From contig NZ_FRAH01000011.1 of assembly GCF_900142265.1 (NCBI RefSeq), positions 1-64,000 on the forward strand: a stretch of 64,000 nt of DNA, in the 5' to 3' direction. Of this stretch, positions 25,554-35,490 are shown piece after piece; within the stretch, counting starts at the first letter, position 1; each line of letters begins with the position of its first letter. The notes beneath the pieces were generated by a model. That model saw nothing but the letters and a program-made list of their open reading frames with translations, was not told where the DNA came from and made no database searches. The DNA comes from Anaerotignum lactatifermentans DSM 14214. GTDB lineage: Bacteria > Bacillota > Clostridia > Lachnospirales > Anaerotignaceae. The position numbers and the translations under genes are program-made.

Positions 25554-27302
25554 ATGGTTAGAAAGTTGCTTCGCAGCGTCAGGGAATATAAAACCAGTTC
25601 CTTACTGGCGCCGCTGTTCGTGACCTGTGAGGTCATTTTGGAAGTTATCATTCCCATGTTGATGGCAAACCTCATCGACTTTGGGATTGAGGCAGGTAAC
25701 ATGCAGTACATCCTGAAAATGGGTCTTGCATTGGTCATCTTCTGTATTGTTTCTCTTACCTTTGGCGCACTGTCCGGGAAATACGCGGCAGTGGCTTCTG
25801 CGGGCTTTGCAAAGAACCTGCGTGAAGATATGTACAACAAGGTACAGGAATATTCTTTCTCCAACATTGATAAGTTCTCTACCGCAAGTATCGTAACGCG
25901 TCTGACAACAGATATTACCAATATCCAGAACGCGTACATGATGTCCATCCGTGTAGCGGTGCGCTGCCCGATCATGTTGATTTTTGCTTTGTTTATGGCT
26001 TTCCAGATCAATTCCCATCTGGCACCCATATTCGTTATTGCCATCCCCATTTTGGCAGTTGGTCTGGTAATTATCATTTCCAATGCGAAACGTATCTTTG
26101 AACGGATATTCCGCACATACGATAAATTGAACAACGTTGTACAGGAAAACCTGCACGGCATTCGCGTAGTCAAATCTTTTGTACGTGAAGACCATGAAAC
26201 AGAAAAATTCTGTTCCGTTTCCAAAGAAATTTATCAGGACTTCTCCAAAGCAGAAAAAATTCTGGCGTTCAACGCGCCTTTGATGCAGTTCTGCGCATAT
26301 GGATGTATGCTGCTGATTTCTTGGCTGGGTGCAAAACTCATTGTGGCTTCCGGTAACAACCCCGCTGTGGGCATGACCACAGGGGACTTGACCAGTATGT
26401 TCTCTTACACCATGCAGATCCTTATGAGTCTGATGATGTTCTCCATGGTATTCGTTATGATTACCATTTCTTACGCATCCATGGAAAGAGCGGAAGAAAT
26501 TCTGGATGAAAAAAGCGACCTGCATAACCCGGAAAACCCTGTTTATGAAGTCAAAGACGGCAGCATCGAATTTGACCATGTCAATTTCGTATACGGCAAA
26601 AATGCCGACAAACTTTGTCTGGATAATGTAAATCTGAAAATTCCTTCCGGTGCGACAGTAGGTATTATCGGCGGTACCGGCAGTTCCAAGAGTACATTGG
26701 TACAGCTGATTCCACGTCTGTATGACGCCACAGAAGGTGCTGTCAAAGTAGGCGGCAGAGATGTCAGAGAATACGACATCGAATCCCTCAGAGAAGAAGT
26801 TGCCATGGTACTGCAGAAAAACGTACTGTTCTCCGGCACCATCAAAGACAACCTGCGTTGGGGCAAAGAGGACGCAACCGACGAGGAAATGCGTCACGTT
26901 TGCCAGCTGGCACAGGCGGATGAATTTATCCAGACCTTCCCTGACGGTTATGATACCTATATCGAACAGGGCGGTACCAACGTTTCCGGCGGTCAGAAAC
27001 AGCGTCTGTGTATTGCCAGAGCGCTGCTGAAAAAACCGAAAATCCTGATTCTGGACGACTCCACCAGTGCCGTAGATACCAAAACAGATGCCCTCATCCG
27101 TATGGCATTCCGGGAAGAAATCCCCAATACCACAAAGATTATCATTGCACAGCGTATTTCTTCCGTAGAAGACGCAGACCTGATTTTGGTATTGGATGAC
27201 GGTAAAATCAACGGCATGGGCACCCATGAGGAACTCCTTGCCAATAATGAAATCTATCGTGAAGTATATGAATCTCAGCAGAAAGGGGGACTGGAAGAAT
27301 GA
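25554..27302 (+). CDS. ABC exporter half, permease-ATPase fusion with degenerate catalytic site
   Basis: The protein has 582 residues. Six membrane segments are fused to a nucleotide-binding domain with Walker A GGTGSSKST, signature NVSGGQKQRLCIARAL and Walker B LILDDSTSAVDT. An aspartate stands where active ATPases have the catalytic glutamate after Walker B. This marks the non-catalytic partner of heterodimeric exporters such as the LmrCD/TM287-288 type. ATG 25554 (MVRKLLRS) follows AAAAAAGGAGGTTT. The upstream in-frame ATG at 25524 has no ribosome site. It overlaps the second half gene by ATGA. Confidence 0.9.
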   Translation: MVRKLLRSVREYKTSSLLAPLFVTCEVILEVIIPMLMANLIDFGIEAGNMQYILKMGLALVIFCIVSLTFGALSGKYAAVASAGFAKNLREDMYNKVQEYSFSNIDKFSTASIVTRLTTDITNIQNAYMMSIRVAVRCPIMLIFALFMAFQINSHLAPIFVIAIPILAVGLVIIISNAKRIFERIFRTYDKLNNVVQENLHGIRVVKSFVREDHETEKFCSVSKEIYQDFSKAEKILAFNAPLMQFCAYGCMLLISWLGAKLIVASGNNPAVGMTTGDLTSMFSYTMQILMSLMMFSMVFVMITISYASMERAEEILDEKSDLHNPENPVYEVKDGSIEFDHVNFVYGKNADKLCLDNVNLKIPSGATVGIIGGTGSSKSTLVQLIPRLYDATEGAVKVGGRDVREYDIESLREEVAMVLQKNVLFSGTIKDNLRWGKEDATDEEMRHVCQLAQADEFIQTFPDGYDTYIEQGGTNVSGGQKQRLCIARALLKKPKILILDDSTSAVDTKTDALIRMAFREEIPNTTKIIIAQRISSVEDADLILVLDDGKINGMGTHEELLANNEIYREVYESQQKGGLEE

Positions 27303-29203
27303 GTGGACATATGAGAGGTCCCGGACGTGGCGTACCCATCGGACGGGCAAAAATGGACAAAGTCACCATGAACCGTTTGCTCAGCTATCTGAAAGAGTAT
27401 AAACTGCGTTTTACCGTTGTTTTGATCTGTATTCTGATCAGTGCGGTGGCAGGCGTTGCAGGTTCCCTGTTCCTGCAGGTAGTTATTGACGATTATATCA
27501 CACCACTGCTGAAAACAGCTTCTCCTGATTTTGCGGGACTGTTTCAGGCGGTGCTGACTATGGCTGCCATTTACCTCATTGGTATTCTGGCAACACTCTT
27601 TTACAACCGTACCATGGTTTCCATCTCTCAGGGGATTTTGAAGAAAATCCGTGACCAAATGTTCTCCCACATGCAGCGGCTGCCGATCCGGTACTTTGAC
27701 ACCCATACCCATGGGGATGTCATGAGCCGTTACACCAACGATACAGATACCCTGCGTCAGATGCTTTCCATGAGCGTACCACAGATGTTTTCTTCTATCG
27801 TGACCATTGTGGCGGTTATCTGTGCTATGCTTTACACCAGCGTATATCTGACCATTCTGGTAGCCATTGTGGTATTCTTCATTATGAAGGTATTCAAATT
27901 CATTGCCAGCCACAGTGGGAAGTACTTCATCAAACAGCAGGAAACACTGGGCGATGTGAATGGTTATATCGAAGAAATGATCAACGGGCAGAAAGTTGTC
28001 AAAGTTTTCTGTCATGAAGAAAAAGCAAAAGAAATTTTCCGTGAAAAGAATGCGGCTTTGTGTGAAAACGCTACCAAAGCCAACCAGTATGCCAATATCC
28101 TCATGCCCATCATGATGAACCTGGGGAACTTACAGTATGTGCTCATTGCCATTGTCGGCGGTGCACTGGCAGTAAACGGCATCGGCGGTTTGACACTGGG
28201 CGCCATTGCTTCTTTCCTGCAGCTGTCCAAGAGCTTTTCTGCTCCCATCAGCCAGGTTTCTCAGCAGATCAACTCTGTTGTTATGGCGCTGGCAGGTGCG
28301 AAACGTATTTTTGAACTGCTGGATGAAGAAGAAGAAGCCGATGACGGTTATGTAACACTGGTAAACGCAAAATATGACGATAACGGCGAACTGGTGGAAT
28401 GCCCCGAACATACAGGTCTGTGGGCATGGAAACATCCTCATGAAGATGGCACCATCACTTATACCCAGCTTACAGGGGATGTACGATTCTTTGATGTGGA
28501 CTTTGGTTACACAGAAGAAAAAATCGTCCTCCACAACATCAGTCTGTATGCAAAACCCGGTCAGAAAGTGGCTTTCGTTGGCGCAACTGGTGCCGGCAAG
28601 ACCACTATCACCAACCTGATCAACCGTTTTTATGATATTGCCGACGGTAAAATCCGTTATGACGGCATCAACATCAATAAGATCAAAAAAGAAGATCTGC
28701 GTCATTCCTTAGGGATTGTATTGCAGGATGTCAACCTGTTTACAGGTACCGTTATGGACAACATCCGTTACGGAAAACTGGATGCTACCGATGAAGAATG
28801 TATTGCGGCGGCAAAGCTTGCCAATGCCGACAGCTTCATTCGGATGCTGCCCAACGGATATAACACCATCCTTTCCGGTGACGGCTCCGGTTTGTCTCAG
28901 GGTCAGCGGCAGCTCATCTCCATTGCCCGTGCGGCGGTGGCAGATCCTCCCGTTATGATTCTGGACGAAGCAACATCCTCCATCGATACCCGTACAGAAG
29001 CCATTGTACAGAGAGGTATGGATGCCCTCATGAAAGGCAGAACTGTATTTGTCATTGCCCACCGTCTGTCTACGGTTCAGAACTCCAATGTTATCATGGT
29101 TCTGGAACATGGACGCATCATCGAACGTGGTACCCACGAAGATTTGATTGCGGAAAAAGGCAAATATTATCAGCTTTATACGGGTGCCTTTGAACTGGAA
29201 TAA
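27299..29203 (+). CDS. ABC exporter half, permease-ATPase fusion with full catalytic site
   Basis: The protein has 634 residues. The N-terminal six-helix membrane domain is followed by a nucleotide-binding domain with Walker A GATGAGKTTI, signature GLSQGQRQLISIARAA and Walker B VMILDEATSSIDT, where the catalytic glutamate is present. It is coupled to the preceding half gene, and the two should form an asymmetric multidrug-type exporter. An insertion of about 50 residues between the two domains (EEEADDGYVTL...TQLTGD) is larger than usual for the family but is seen in many Clostridia homologues. Confidence 0.9.
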   Translation: MSGHMRGPGRGVPIGRAKMDKVTMNRLLSYLKEYKLRFTVVLICILISAVAGVAGSLFLQVVIDDYITPLLKTASPDFAGLFQAVLTMAAIYLIGILATLFYNRTMVSISQGILKKIRDQMFSHMQRLPIRYFDTHTHGDVMSRYTNDTDTLRQMLSMSVPQMFSSIVTIVAVICAMLYTSVYLTILVAIVVFFIMKVFKFIASHSGKYFIKQQETLGDVNGYIEEMINGQKVVKVFCHEEKAKEIFREKNAALCENATKANQYANILMPIMMNLGNLQYVLIAIVGGALAVNGIGGLTLGAIASFLQLSKSFSAPISQVSQQINSVVMALAGAKRIFELLDEEEEADDGYVTLVNAKYDDNGELVECPEHTGLWAWKHPHEDGTITYTQLTGDVRFFDVDFGYTEEKIVLHNISLYAKPGQKVAFVGATGAGKTTITNLINRFYDIADGKIRYDGININKIKKEDLRHSLGIVLQDVNLFTGTVMDNIRYGKLDATDEECIAAAKLANADSFIRMLPNGYNTILSGDGSGLSQGQRQLISIARAAVADPPVMILDEATSSIDTRTEAIVQRGMDALMKGRTVFVIAHRLSTVQNSNVIMVLEHGRIIERGTHEDLIAEKGKYYQLYTGAFELE

Positions 29204-29530
29204 GTTTTCATAGGAACAGAAAAGATAGCTGGAATCTTTGTAATGCAAAGGGTTCCAGCTATTTTCTTTTTGTCGGAAACATTTCAGCCATTGCTGTTTT
29301 TGAAAGCATGCTCTTTTTTGTATGGAAATTTGTACAGAGCCTGTTTTTTTGCAGAGAATATGGTATCATAAAAGAAGATTTTCCGAAAAAAGCATTGCGG
29401 CAGGTACTTTTGGATGATATACTAAGCAATAGTGCTTTTTTACGAGAAAAGCGAAAAAGAGGAAAAAAACGGCAGAAACAGGGTGTTTTGCCGGAAAAGA
29501 TACATGAAGGAATGTGGAAGGAGGAACAAC
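29204..29530 (+). promoter_or_regulatory. 327-bp gene-free gap: terminator and an extended -10 promoter
   Basis: The terminator arms ATAGCTGGAATCTTTG (29225-29240) and CAAAGGGTTCCAGCTAT (29246-29262) end the ABC operon. TGG-TATCAT at 29361-29369 is an extended -10 box likely to serve the molybdenum hydroxylase operon, leaving a leader of about 155 bases. I see nothing else; the 132-residue frame here is not credible. Confidence 0.6.
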
Positions 29531-30328
29531 ATGTTTACCATTCGGGAGTATGTGAAAGTTTCCAGTCTGGAAGAAGCATACGAATTGAATCAGAAAAAGG
29601 CAAACGTGGTATTTGGCGGCGGCGTATGGCTGCGTCTGGGCAGAAAGAACATCCAGACAGCCATCGATCTGTCCGGTTTGGGTCTGGACGAAATTACAGA
29701 GGATGAAAAGGAATTTTCAGTGGGATGTATGGTTTCCCTGCGTCAGCTGGAAACTCACAAAGGCATTGACGCTTAAACAAAAGGTGCGGTGAAAGAAAGC
29801 CTGCGCCATATCGTAGGGGTGCAGATGCGTAACTGCGCAACAGTCGGCGGCAGCATTTACGGCAGATTCGGTTTTTCCGATATTCTCTGCTGTTTGCTGG
29901 GGCTGGACTGCGACGTGGAACTGTATAAACAGGGCAGAATGCCTTTGGCAGATTTCGCAAAAATGAAAAAAGATAACGATATTCTGGTGCGTGTCATCAT
30001 CAAAAAGACACCTCTGGAAACCGTATACCTGTCCCAGAGAAACACAGAAACAGACTTTCCTGTGGTTTCCTGCGCAGTGACAAAAGACGCAGAAGGTTAT
30101 TATGCGGTCATCGGTGCAAGACCTTGTCAGCCTGTTGTAGTCCGTGACAGCGAAGGTATTTTGGCAAAAGCGGAAGTGACAGCAGAAGATTTGGCAGCTT
30201 TTGCGTCCAAAGTACAGAACGGCATGGACTTTGCCGACAATACCAGATGCAGCGGCGCATACCGCAGACATGTGGCAGGCGTTCTGGTGAAAAGAGGACT
30301 GAAACAGCTCATGGGAGGGGACAAATGA
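29531..30328 (+). pseudogene. FAD-binding subunit of molybdenum hydroxylase, with in-frame stop
   Basis: Read through, this is a 265-residue FAD subunit of the xanthine dehydrogenase family. The first FAD motif is VFGGGVWLRLG near residue 34, and the second region HIVGVQMRNCATVGGSIYGRFGFSD follows after the stop. The C-terminal domain is FPVVSCAVTKDAEG. A TAA at 29774-29776 replaces codon 82, where relatives usually have an aromatic residue (ETHKGIDA-stop-TKGAVKESLRH). The frame is otherwise perfectly kept. It is either a nonsense mutation or a sequence error. The gene overlaps the iron-sulfur subunit by four bases and starts after AAGGAGG. Confidence 0.85.
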
Positions 30329-30789
30329 TGCAGATTACTGTAAAACTCAATGGAAAAAATGTGACTGCTGAAGTGGCACCAGATATGGCTCTGCTGGATT
30401 TTGTCAGAGACCACGGCTGTTACAGCGTCAAAAGAGGCTGCGAAACATCCAACTGCGGTCTGTGTACGGTACTGATGGATGGCAAGCCCGTTTTGTCCTG
30501 CTCCACACTGGCAGTTCGTGCGGACGGTCATGAAGTGGTGACTATGGAAGGCTGTCAGGAAGAAGCGGAAGAATTTGGCGCATTTCTGGCAGATCAGGGG
30601 GCAGAACAGTGCGGTTACTGCAGCCCCGGCTTTATTATGAATGTACTGGCAATGTGCAAGGAAATGGAAAATCCCACAGACGATGAAATCCGGGAATACC
30701 TTTCCGGCAATCTTTGCCGTTGCTCCGGCTATGAAGGTCAGCTCCGTGCCATTCATGCCTATCTGGATTACAAGAAAGGGGCGAAATGA
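30325..30789 (+). CDS. [2Fe-2S] subunit of molybdenum hydroxylase
   Basis: The protein has 154 residues. The N-terminal plant-ferredoxin-type cluster is ligated by C39, C44, C47 and C59. The C-terminal cluster is ligated by C96, C99, C131 and C133 (EQCGYCSPG, LCRCSGYEG). All eight ligands are present. It passes electrons between the molybdenum site and FAD. GGGAGGGG precedes the twin ATG (30325/30328), and the stop overlaps the large-subunit start (ATGA). Confidence 0.93.
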   Translation: MMQITVKLNGKNVTAEVAPDMALLDFVRDHGCYSVKRGCETSNCGLCTVLMDGKPVLSCSTLAVRADGHEVVTMEGCQEEAEEFGAFLADQGAEQCGYCSPGFIMNVLAMCKEMENPTDDEIREYLSGNLCRCSGYEGQLRAIHAYLDYKKGAK

Positions 30790-33068
30790 GAATGAAATAT
30801 GTAAATCAGCCCATTCGGAAAAAAGACGCCATGGCATTGGTAACAGGCAAACCTGTTTACACTGATGACATTGCGCCTAAGGATTGCCTGGTGGTAAAGG
30901 TGCTGCGCAGCCCCCATGCCCATGCGGAAATTCTGGAAATCAAAAAAGATATCGCTGAAAAACTGCCCGGTATCGTTTGCGTTCTGACTTATGAAGATGT
31001 GCCTCAGAAGCGTTTCACCATGGCAGGGCAGACATATCCCGAACCCAGCCCCTATGACAGACTGATTCTGGACAAACGTGTCCGTTTCGTTGGGGACGCT
31101 GTTGCCATTGTGGCAGGGGAAACAGAAAAAGCCGTAGATCAGGCAATGAAAGTCATTAAAGTAAAATATGATGTGCTGGAACCTGTGCTGGATTTCCACG
31201 AAGCAAAGGATAATCCCATTCTGGTGCATCCTGAAGATAACTGGCAGGCACTTTGCCCTGTAGGCGCAGACAACAAGCGCAATCTGTGTGCAAGCGGTCT
31301 GGAAGAACATGGCGATGTGGATAAAGTCATTACGGAAAGTGATGTTGTTGTGGAAAACACTTACCATACAAAAGCTGTACAGCAGACCATGATGGAAACA
31401 TTCCGTACTTATACCCAGATGGATACTTACGGCAGACTGAACATCATCAGCTCCACACAGGTGCCTTTCCATGTACGCCGTATCCTGTCTAACGCACTGG
31501 ATATTCCCAAATCCAAGATTCGTGTCATCAAACCTAGAATCGGCGGCGGTTTCGGCGCGAAACAGACGGTTGTAGCGGAAGTATATCCCGCTATTGTTAC
31601 ACTGAAAACAGGCAGACCTGCGAAAATCATTTATACCAGAGAAGAAAGTCTCATTGCTTCTTCTCCCAGACATGAAATGGAAATCAAAGTGCGCATCGGT
31701 GCCAACAAAGACGGTCATATCCGCGGTATCGAAGTGAAAACACTGTCCAATACAGGGGCATTCGGGGAACACGGTCCTACGACAGTTGGTCTGTCCGGTC
31801 ATAAATCCATCCCTCTGTACAGCAAGGCAGAAGCATTCCGCTTCCAGTATGATGTTGTTTATACAAATAAAATGTCCGCAGGTGCGTACCGTGGTTATGG
31901 CGCAACACAGGGTATTTTCGCTGTGGAATCTGCCATCAATGAACTGGCAGTGAAGCTGAACATGGACCCTGTGGCATTGCGTGAAATGAACCTGACCAGA
32001 GAAGGCGACGTGATGCACGCATACTACGGCGAAACAGCAAACAGCTGTACACTGGATCGTTGTCTGGAAAGAACAGCGGAAATGATCGGCTGGAAAGAAA
32101 AATATCCTTGCCGTGTCATGCCTGATGGCAAAATCCGCGGCGTTGGTATTGCCATGGCTATGCAGGGTTCCGGTATTTCCAGCGTAGATACTGGTTCCGT
32201 TTCCATCAAGATCAATGACGATGGTTTCTATGCTCTGACCATTGGTGCATCCGATATGGGTACTGGCTGTGACACCATTCTGTCCCAGATGGCAGCGGAT
32301 TGTCTGGACTGCTCTGTGGATGACATCATCGTTTATGGTGTTGATACAGACGTTTCTCCTTACGATAGCGGCTCTTACGCATCCAGCACCACTTATGTGA
32401 CAGGTATGGCGACTGTAAAAGCCTGCCAGACACTGGTGGATAAAATGAAAGCATACGGTGCGGAAAAACTGGGCTGCTCCGTAGATGATGTGGAATTTGA
32501 CGGGGAAAAAGTATACAGCTTGAAAGACGGCAGCAGCATCAGCCGGAAAGACATCGGCAATGCCATCATGTGCGCAGGGGAAAATGCCCTCTTTGCCACA
32601 GAAGCTCATTCTTCACCTGTTTCTCCTCCGCCTTTCATGGCTGGTGCCGTGGAAGTGGAAGTTGACCCTGAAACAGGCAGTGTGAAACTTATTGATTATG
32701 CGGCAGTGGTAGACTGCGGTACCGTTGTGAACCCCAATCTGGCAAGAGTACAGGTAGAAGGCGGTCTGGTACAGGGCATCGGTATGGCACTCCATGAAAA
32801 TATCACCTATAACGAAAAAGGTGAACTGGCTGAAAATTCTTTGATGCAGTACAAAATCCCGACTCGTATGGATATGGGCAAACTGCGTGTGGAATTTGAC
32901 AGCAGCTATGAACCTACAGGACCTTTTGGTGCGAAATCCATCGGGGAAATCGTGATCAATACACCGGCACCTGCCATTGCACAGGCGATTTATAACGCAA
33001 CAGGTCTGCGCTTTACAGAACTGCCCATCACACCGGAAAAAATCGCTATGGGCATGATGGATAAATGA
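30786..33068 (+). CDS. Molybdenum-binding large subunit, xanthine dehydrogenase/aldehyde oxidase family
   Basis: The protein has 760 residues, the length of a separate large subunit. The N-terminal a/b hammerhead domain (RKKDAMALVTGKPVYTDDI) is followed by molybdopterin-binding motifs GGGFGAKQ, SPRHEMEIK and GAYRGYGATQG, and by the C-terminal GAKSIGE with the catalytic glutamate near residue 721. The family hydroxylates purines, nicotinate or aldehydes using water. The substrate cannot be named here. The cofactor is likely a cytosine dinucleotide form, given the MocA-like gene that overlaps its end. Confidence 0.9.
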   Translation: MRMKYVNQPIRKKDAMALVTGKPVYTDDIAPKDCLVVKVLRSPHAHAEILEIKKDIAEKLPGIVCVLTYEDVPQKRFTMAGQTYPEPSPYDRLILDKRVRFVGDAVAIVAGETEKAVDQAMKVIKVKYDVLEPVLDFHEAKDNPILVHPEDNWQALCPVGADNKRNLCASGLEEHGDVDKVITESDVVVENTYHTKAVQQTMMETFRTYTQMDTYGRLNIISSTQVPFHVRRILSNALDIPKSKIRVIKPRIGGGFGAKQTVVAEVYPAIVTLKTGRPAKIIYTREESLIASSPRHEMEIKVRIGANKDGHIRGIEVKTLSNTGAFGEHGPTTVGLSGHKSIPLYSKAEAFRFQYDVVYTNKMSAGAYRGYGATQGIFAVESAINELAVKLNMDPVALREMNLTREGDVMHAYYGETANSCTLDRCLERTAEMIGWKEKYPCRVMPDGKIRGVGIAMAMQGSGISSVDTGSVSIKINDDGFYALTIGASDMGTGCDTILSQMAADCLDCSVDDIIVYGVDTDVSPYDSGSYASSTTYVTGMATVKACQTLVDKMKAYGAEKLGCSVDDVEFDGEKVYSLKDGSSISRKDIGNAIMCAGENALFATEAHSSPVSPPPFMAGAVEVEVDPETGSVKLIDYAAVVDCGTVVNPNLARVQVEGGLVQGIGMALHENITYNEKGELAENSLMQYKIPTRMDMGKLRVEFDSSYEPTGPFGAKSIGEIVINTPAPAIAQAIYNATGLRFTELPITPEKIAMGMMDK

Positions 33069-33646
33069 AAATCCACTGGATATTACTGGCGGCGGGATTG
33101 AGCAGAAGATTCGGGGAAAATAAGCTGCTCTATCCCGTCAATGGGAAAAAACTCTACTGCTACAGTCTGGAACGCATGGCGGCGTTGGCAGAAAAGCGGC
33201 AGGAGCGTCTGGTGGTGGTCACTTCCCATGAAGCTATTCGACAGGAATTGGCAGGAGAGAAGGCGGAAGTGATTTGGAATCCAAAGGCGGAAACAGGCAT
33301 TGCATCCTCTATTCATTGTGCTATCAGGCATTTGGGCGTATCAGAGGATTGTGCTTACCTGTTTTCCGTTGCAGATCAGCCATTTTTAAAACAGGAAGAT
33401 CTGGGGGCGTTTATAGAAGGCTTTCTCCGTTCCGGCAAAGCCATGGGCTGTATGGCACACCAGGGGGTGTGGGGAAATCCTGCTGTTTTTTCCGGGGAGT
33501 ATGTGCAGCAGCTCCTTTCACTGGAAGGAGATCAGGGCGGCAAAAGAATCCTGCTGGCATCACCGGAGCAGGTATTTGTCTTTGACTGTGCAGAGGAAAA
33601 AGCTTTCTACGATATAGATGAGAAAAAAGATTTGAGAGAGTTCTGA
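33065..33646 (+). CDS. mocA: MocA-like molybdenum cofactor cytidylyltransferase
   Basis: The protein has 193 residues. The nucleotidyltransferase opening ILLAAGLSRRFGENKLLYPVNGK carries the glycine/arginine loop and the lysine of the MobA/MocA family. ADQPF in the middle supplies the metal-binding aspartate. MocA adds CMP to molybdopterin for the xanthine dehydrogenase family. It overlaps the large subunit by four bases, so it matures the enzyme encoded just upstream. Its stop lies inside the terminator hairpin. Confidence 0.85.
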   Translation: MKIHWILLAAGLSRRFGENKLLYPVNGKKLYCYSLERMAALAEKRQERLVVVTSHEAIRQELAGEKAEVIWNPKAETGIASSIHCAIRHLGVSEDCAYLFSVADQPFLKQEDLGAFIEGFLRSGKAMGCMAHQGVWGNPAVFSGEYVQQLLSLEGDQGGKRILLASPEQVFVFDCAEEKAFYDIDEKKDLREF

Positions 33647-33666
33647 AAAATAGAACTCTCTTTTTT
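33636..33666 (+). terminator. Terminator overlapping the mocA stop codon
   Basis: GAGAGTTCT (33636-33644) pairs with AGAACTCTC (33652-33660), then six T's. The TGA stop (33644-33646) is part of the hairpin. Confidence 0.85.
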
Positions 33667-33856
33667 GTTTGCCGAAAAATACATATATATAATAGGAAGA
33701 AACTCCATCAAATAACGCTATTATTTTGTCTGATATCGGCTTAATTACAATAAAAAGAAAGTTGTATTTTAAAAAATCGTGTAAAAATTATATTTTTATC
33801 CTATATCGTGCATGATGTATAGCAAAAAGAACAATGCATTTCTGTCTGAAAACTTG

Positions 33857-33928
33857 ATTTTGTCATGACAAAATGGTATCTTTACTTTCGCATAACAAAG
33901 CATAAAAGCGTTGACGCGAACACGCGTC
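33857..33928. promoter_or_regulatory. Operator-like palindromes upstream of the APC permease
   Basis: A perfect 18-bp palindrome, ATTTTGTCATGACAAAAT (33857-33874), and a second inverted repeat GACGCG-AACA-CGCGTC (33913-33928) lie in the 305-bp AT-rich gap 33647-33951. The first looks like a repressor site and the second like a leader hairpin just before the ribosome site. No known riboswitch was recognised. Confidence 0.5.
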
Positions 33929-33951
33929 GAAGCAAGAAAGGGTGAAAAGGT

Positions 33952-35313
33952 GTGAAAGAAGAACTGGAGAAGAAGTACGGGCTGCTGACTGCCATTGCCA
34001 TGGTTGTGGGCATTGTCATCGGCAGCGGCGTATTCTTCAAAGCGGAAAAGGTATTGTTGGCCACAGGCGGCGATCTGCCCTTAGGCATATTGTCCTGGTT
34101 TCTGGGGGGACTGGTGATGATCATCTGCGCCTATAACTTCGCCGTTATGGCAACCCGTTACGAAAAAGTCAGTGGCGTTGTGGATTATGCGGAAGTAATG
34201 GTGGGCAGAAAATATGGATACTATTTCGCCTGGTTTATGGCAGTCATTTATTTTCCTGCCATGACTTCTGTGGTGGCATGGGTAACGGCAAGATATACGG
34301 CAGTTTTGTTGGGATGGGATATCGCCGGTCCCCAGGCAATGACTCTTGCAGGACTGTATCTCATCGGCAGTTTTACCGTTAACGCCATTTCTCCGAAACT
34401 GGCAGGAAAATTTCAGGTAACCACCACTGTGGCAAAATTGATTCCTTTGGGATTGATGGCGGTGGTAGGCACCATTTATGGATTGAGAAACGGTGTCATG
34501 ATACAGAATTTTACCAGCGGCGCCATTGTGGAAGTCAGCGGAAATCCTTTGTTTACGGCAGTGGTAGGTACTTGTTTTGCTTATGAGGGTTGGATTTGTG
34601 CCACTAGCATTAACGCGGAATTGAAGGACTCCAAAAAGAACCTGCCTCGTGCATTGATGTTTGGTTCTGTTTTCGTTGTGTTTGTGTATGCTCTGTATTA
34701 TGTAGGTCTGGCGGGAGCTGTAGAAAATGAAGTCATTATGGCTGGCGGCGAAACCGGCGCAAAAATTGCCTTTTCTACAGTATTTACCAATGTTGGGGGA
34801 ACACTGCTGTTTGTATTTGTTGTCATTTCCTGCTTTGGGACTTTGAACGGATTGATGATGGCATGTACCCGCAGTTTTTATGCTATGGCAAACCGGGGAG
34901 AAGGTCCTGCATCCCATATCTTCAGCAACGTGGACAAGGTGACCAATATGCCTACAAATTCCGCTATTATGGGCGTATTCATGGCTGCCCTGTGGCTGAC
35001 TTATTTCTATGGGGCAAACCTGGTGGAAACATCCTGGTTTGGCAATTTCAGTTTTGATAGCTCTGAACTGCCTATCATCACCATTTACCTCATGTATATC
35101 CCCATTTTCTTCATGCACATACGGAAGGAAAAGGAACTGCCTGTTTTGCAGCGGTTCATCATGCCTATTTTGGGCATTGGCGCCAGTCTGTTTATGGTGC
35201 TGGCTGCCATTGTTTCTCTGGGAGAAAAGATTATTTATTACGGTATTATTTTCCTTGTGGCTATGGTGCTGGGATGCGTTCTGAAGGGCAAGAAAAAAGA
35301 AGAGATTTCATAA
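33952..35313 (+). CDS. APC-superfamily amino acid permease
   Basis: The protein has 453 residues and 12 hydrophobic segments. The first helix carries GIVIGSGVFFKAEKVL, the glycine-rich substrate-binding motif of the APC superfamily. GTG 33952 is used, with AGAAAGGG upstream. It probably carries an amino acid or related cation across the membrane by proton symport or exchange. The specificity cannot be read. It stands alone between terminators, so it is likely controlled by the palindromes upstream rather than by its neighbours. Confidence 0.85.
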   Translation: MKEELEKKYGLLTAIAMVVGIVIGSGVFFKAEKVLLATGGDLPLGILSWFLGGLVMIICAYNFAVMATRYEKVSGVVDYAEVMVGRKYGYYFAWFMAVIYFPAMTSVVAWVTARYTAVLLGWDIAGPQAMTLAGLYLIGSFTVNAISPKLAGKFQVTTTVAKLIPLGLMAVVGTIYGLRNGVMIQNFTSGAIVEVSGNPLFTAVVGTCFAYEGWICATSINAELKDSKKNLPRALMFGSVFVVFVYALYYVGLAGAVENEVIMAGGETGAKIAFSTVFTNVGGTLLFVFVVISCFGTLNGLMMACTRSFYAMANRGEGPASHIFSNVDKVTNMPTNSAIMGVFMAALWLTYFYGANLVETSWFGNFSFDSSELPIITIYLMYIPIFFMHIRKEKELPVLQRFIMPILGIGASLFMVLAAIVSLGEKIIYYGIIFLVAMVLGCVLKGKKKEEIS

Positions 35314-35361
35314 GATATAGAAGAAAAGCCGCTGTGTTAGGGGCATTTTCATAAGAAAATA

Positions 35362-35403
35362 AAAAAGCTGAAATCCTTGTTATATGGGGGATTTCAGCTT
35401 TTT
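35362..35403. terminator. Terminator after the permease
   Basis: AAAAAGCTGAAATCC (35362-35376) pairs with GGATTTCAGCTTTTT (35389-35403). Confidence 0.8.
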
Positions 35404-35490
35404 CATGTTTACTGAGATTTTGTTTGATGTGCGTTTTTCTGAAGGCAGCCGTTTCATGCTGTTTGTTTTGTAAAAAATGCAGGATTTATA

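Noticed and set aside
29308-29706. 132-codon ORF overlapping the FAD-subunit start
   Set aside because: The overlapping frame encodes a clear FAD domain, and this one runs through a promoter-like region with no homology.
30768-32609. 613-codon frame antisense to the molybdenum large subunit
   Set aside because: The plus-strand protein has all family motifs. The antisense frame is rich in Cys/His/Phe without any domain and is a codon-usage shadow.
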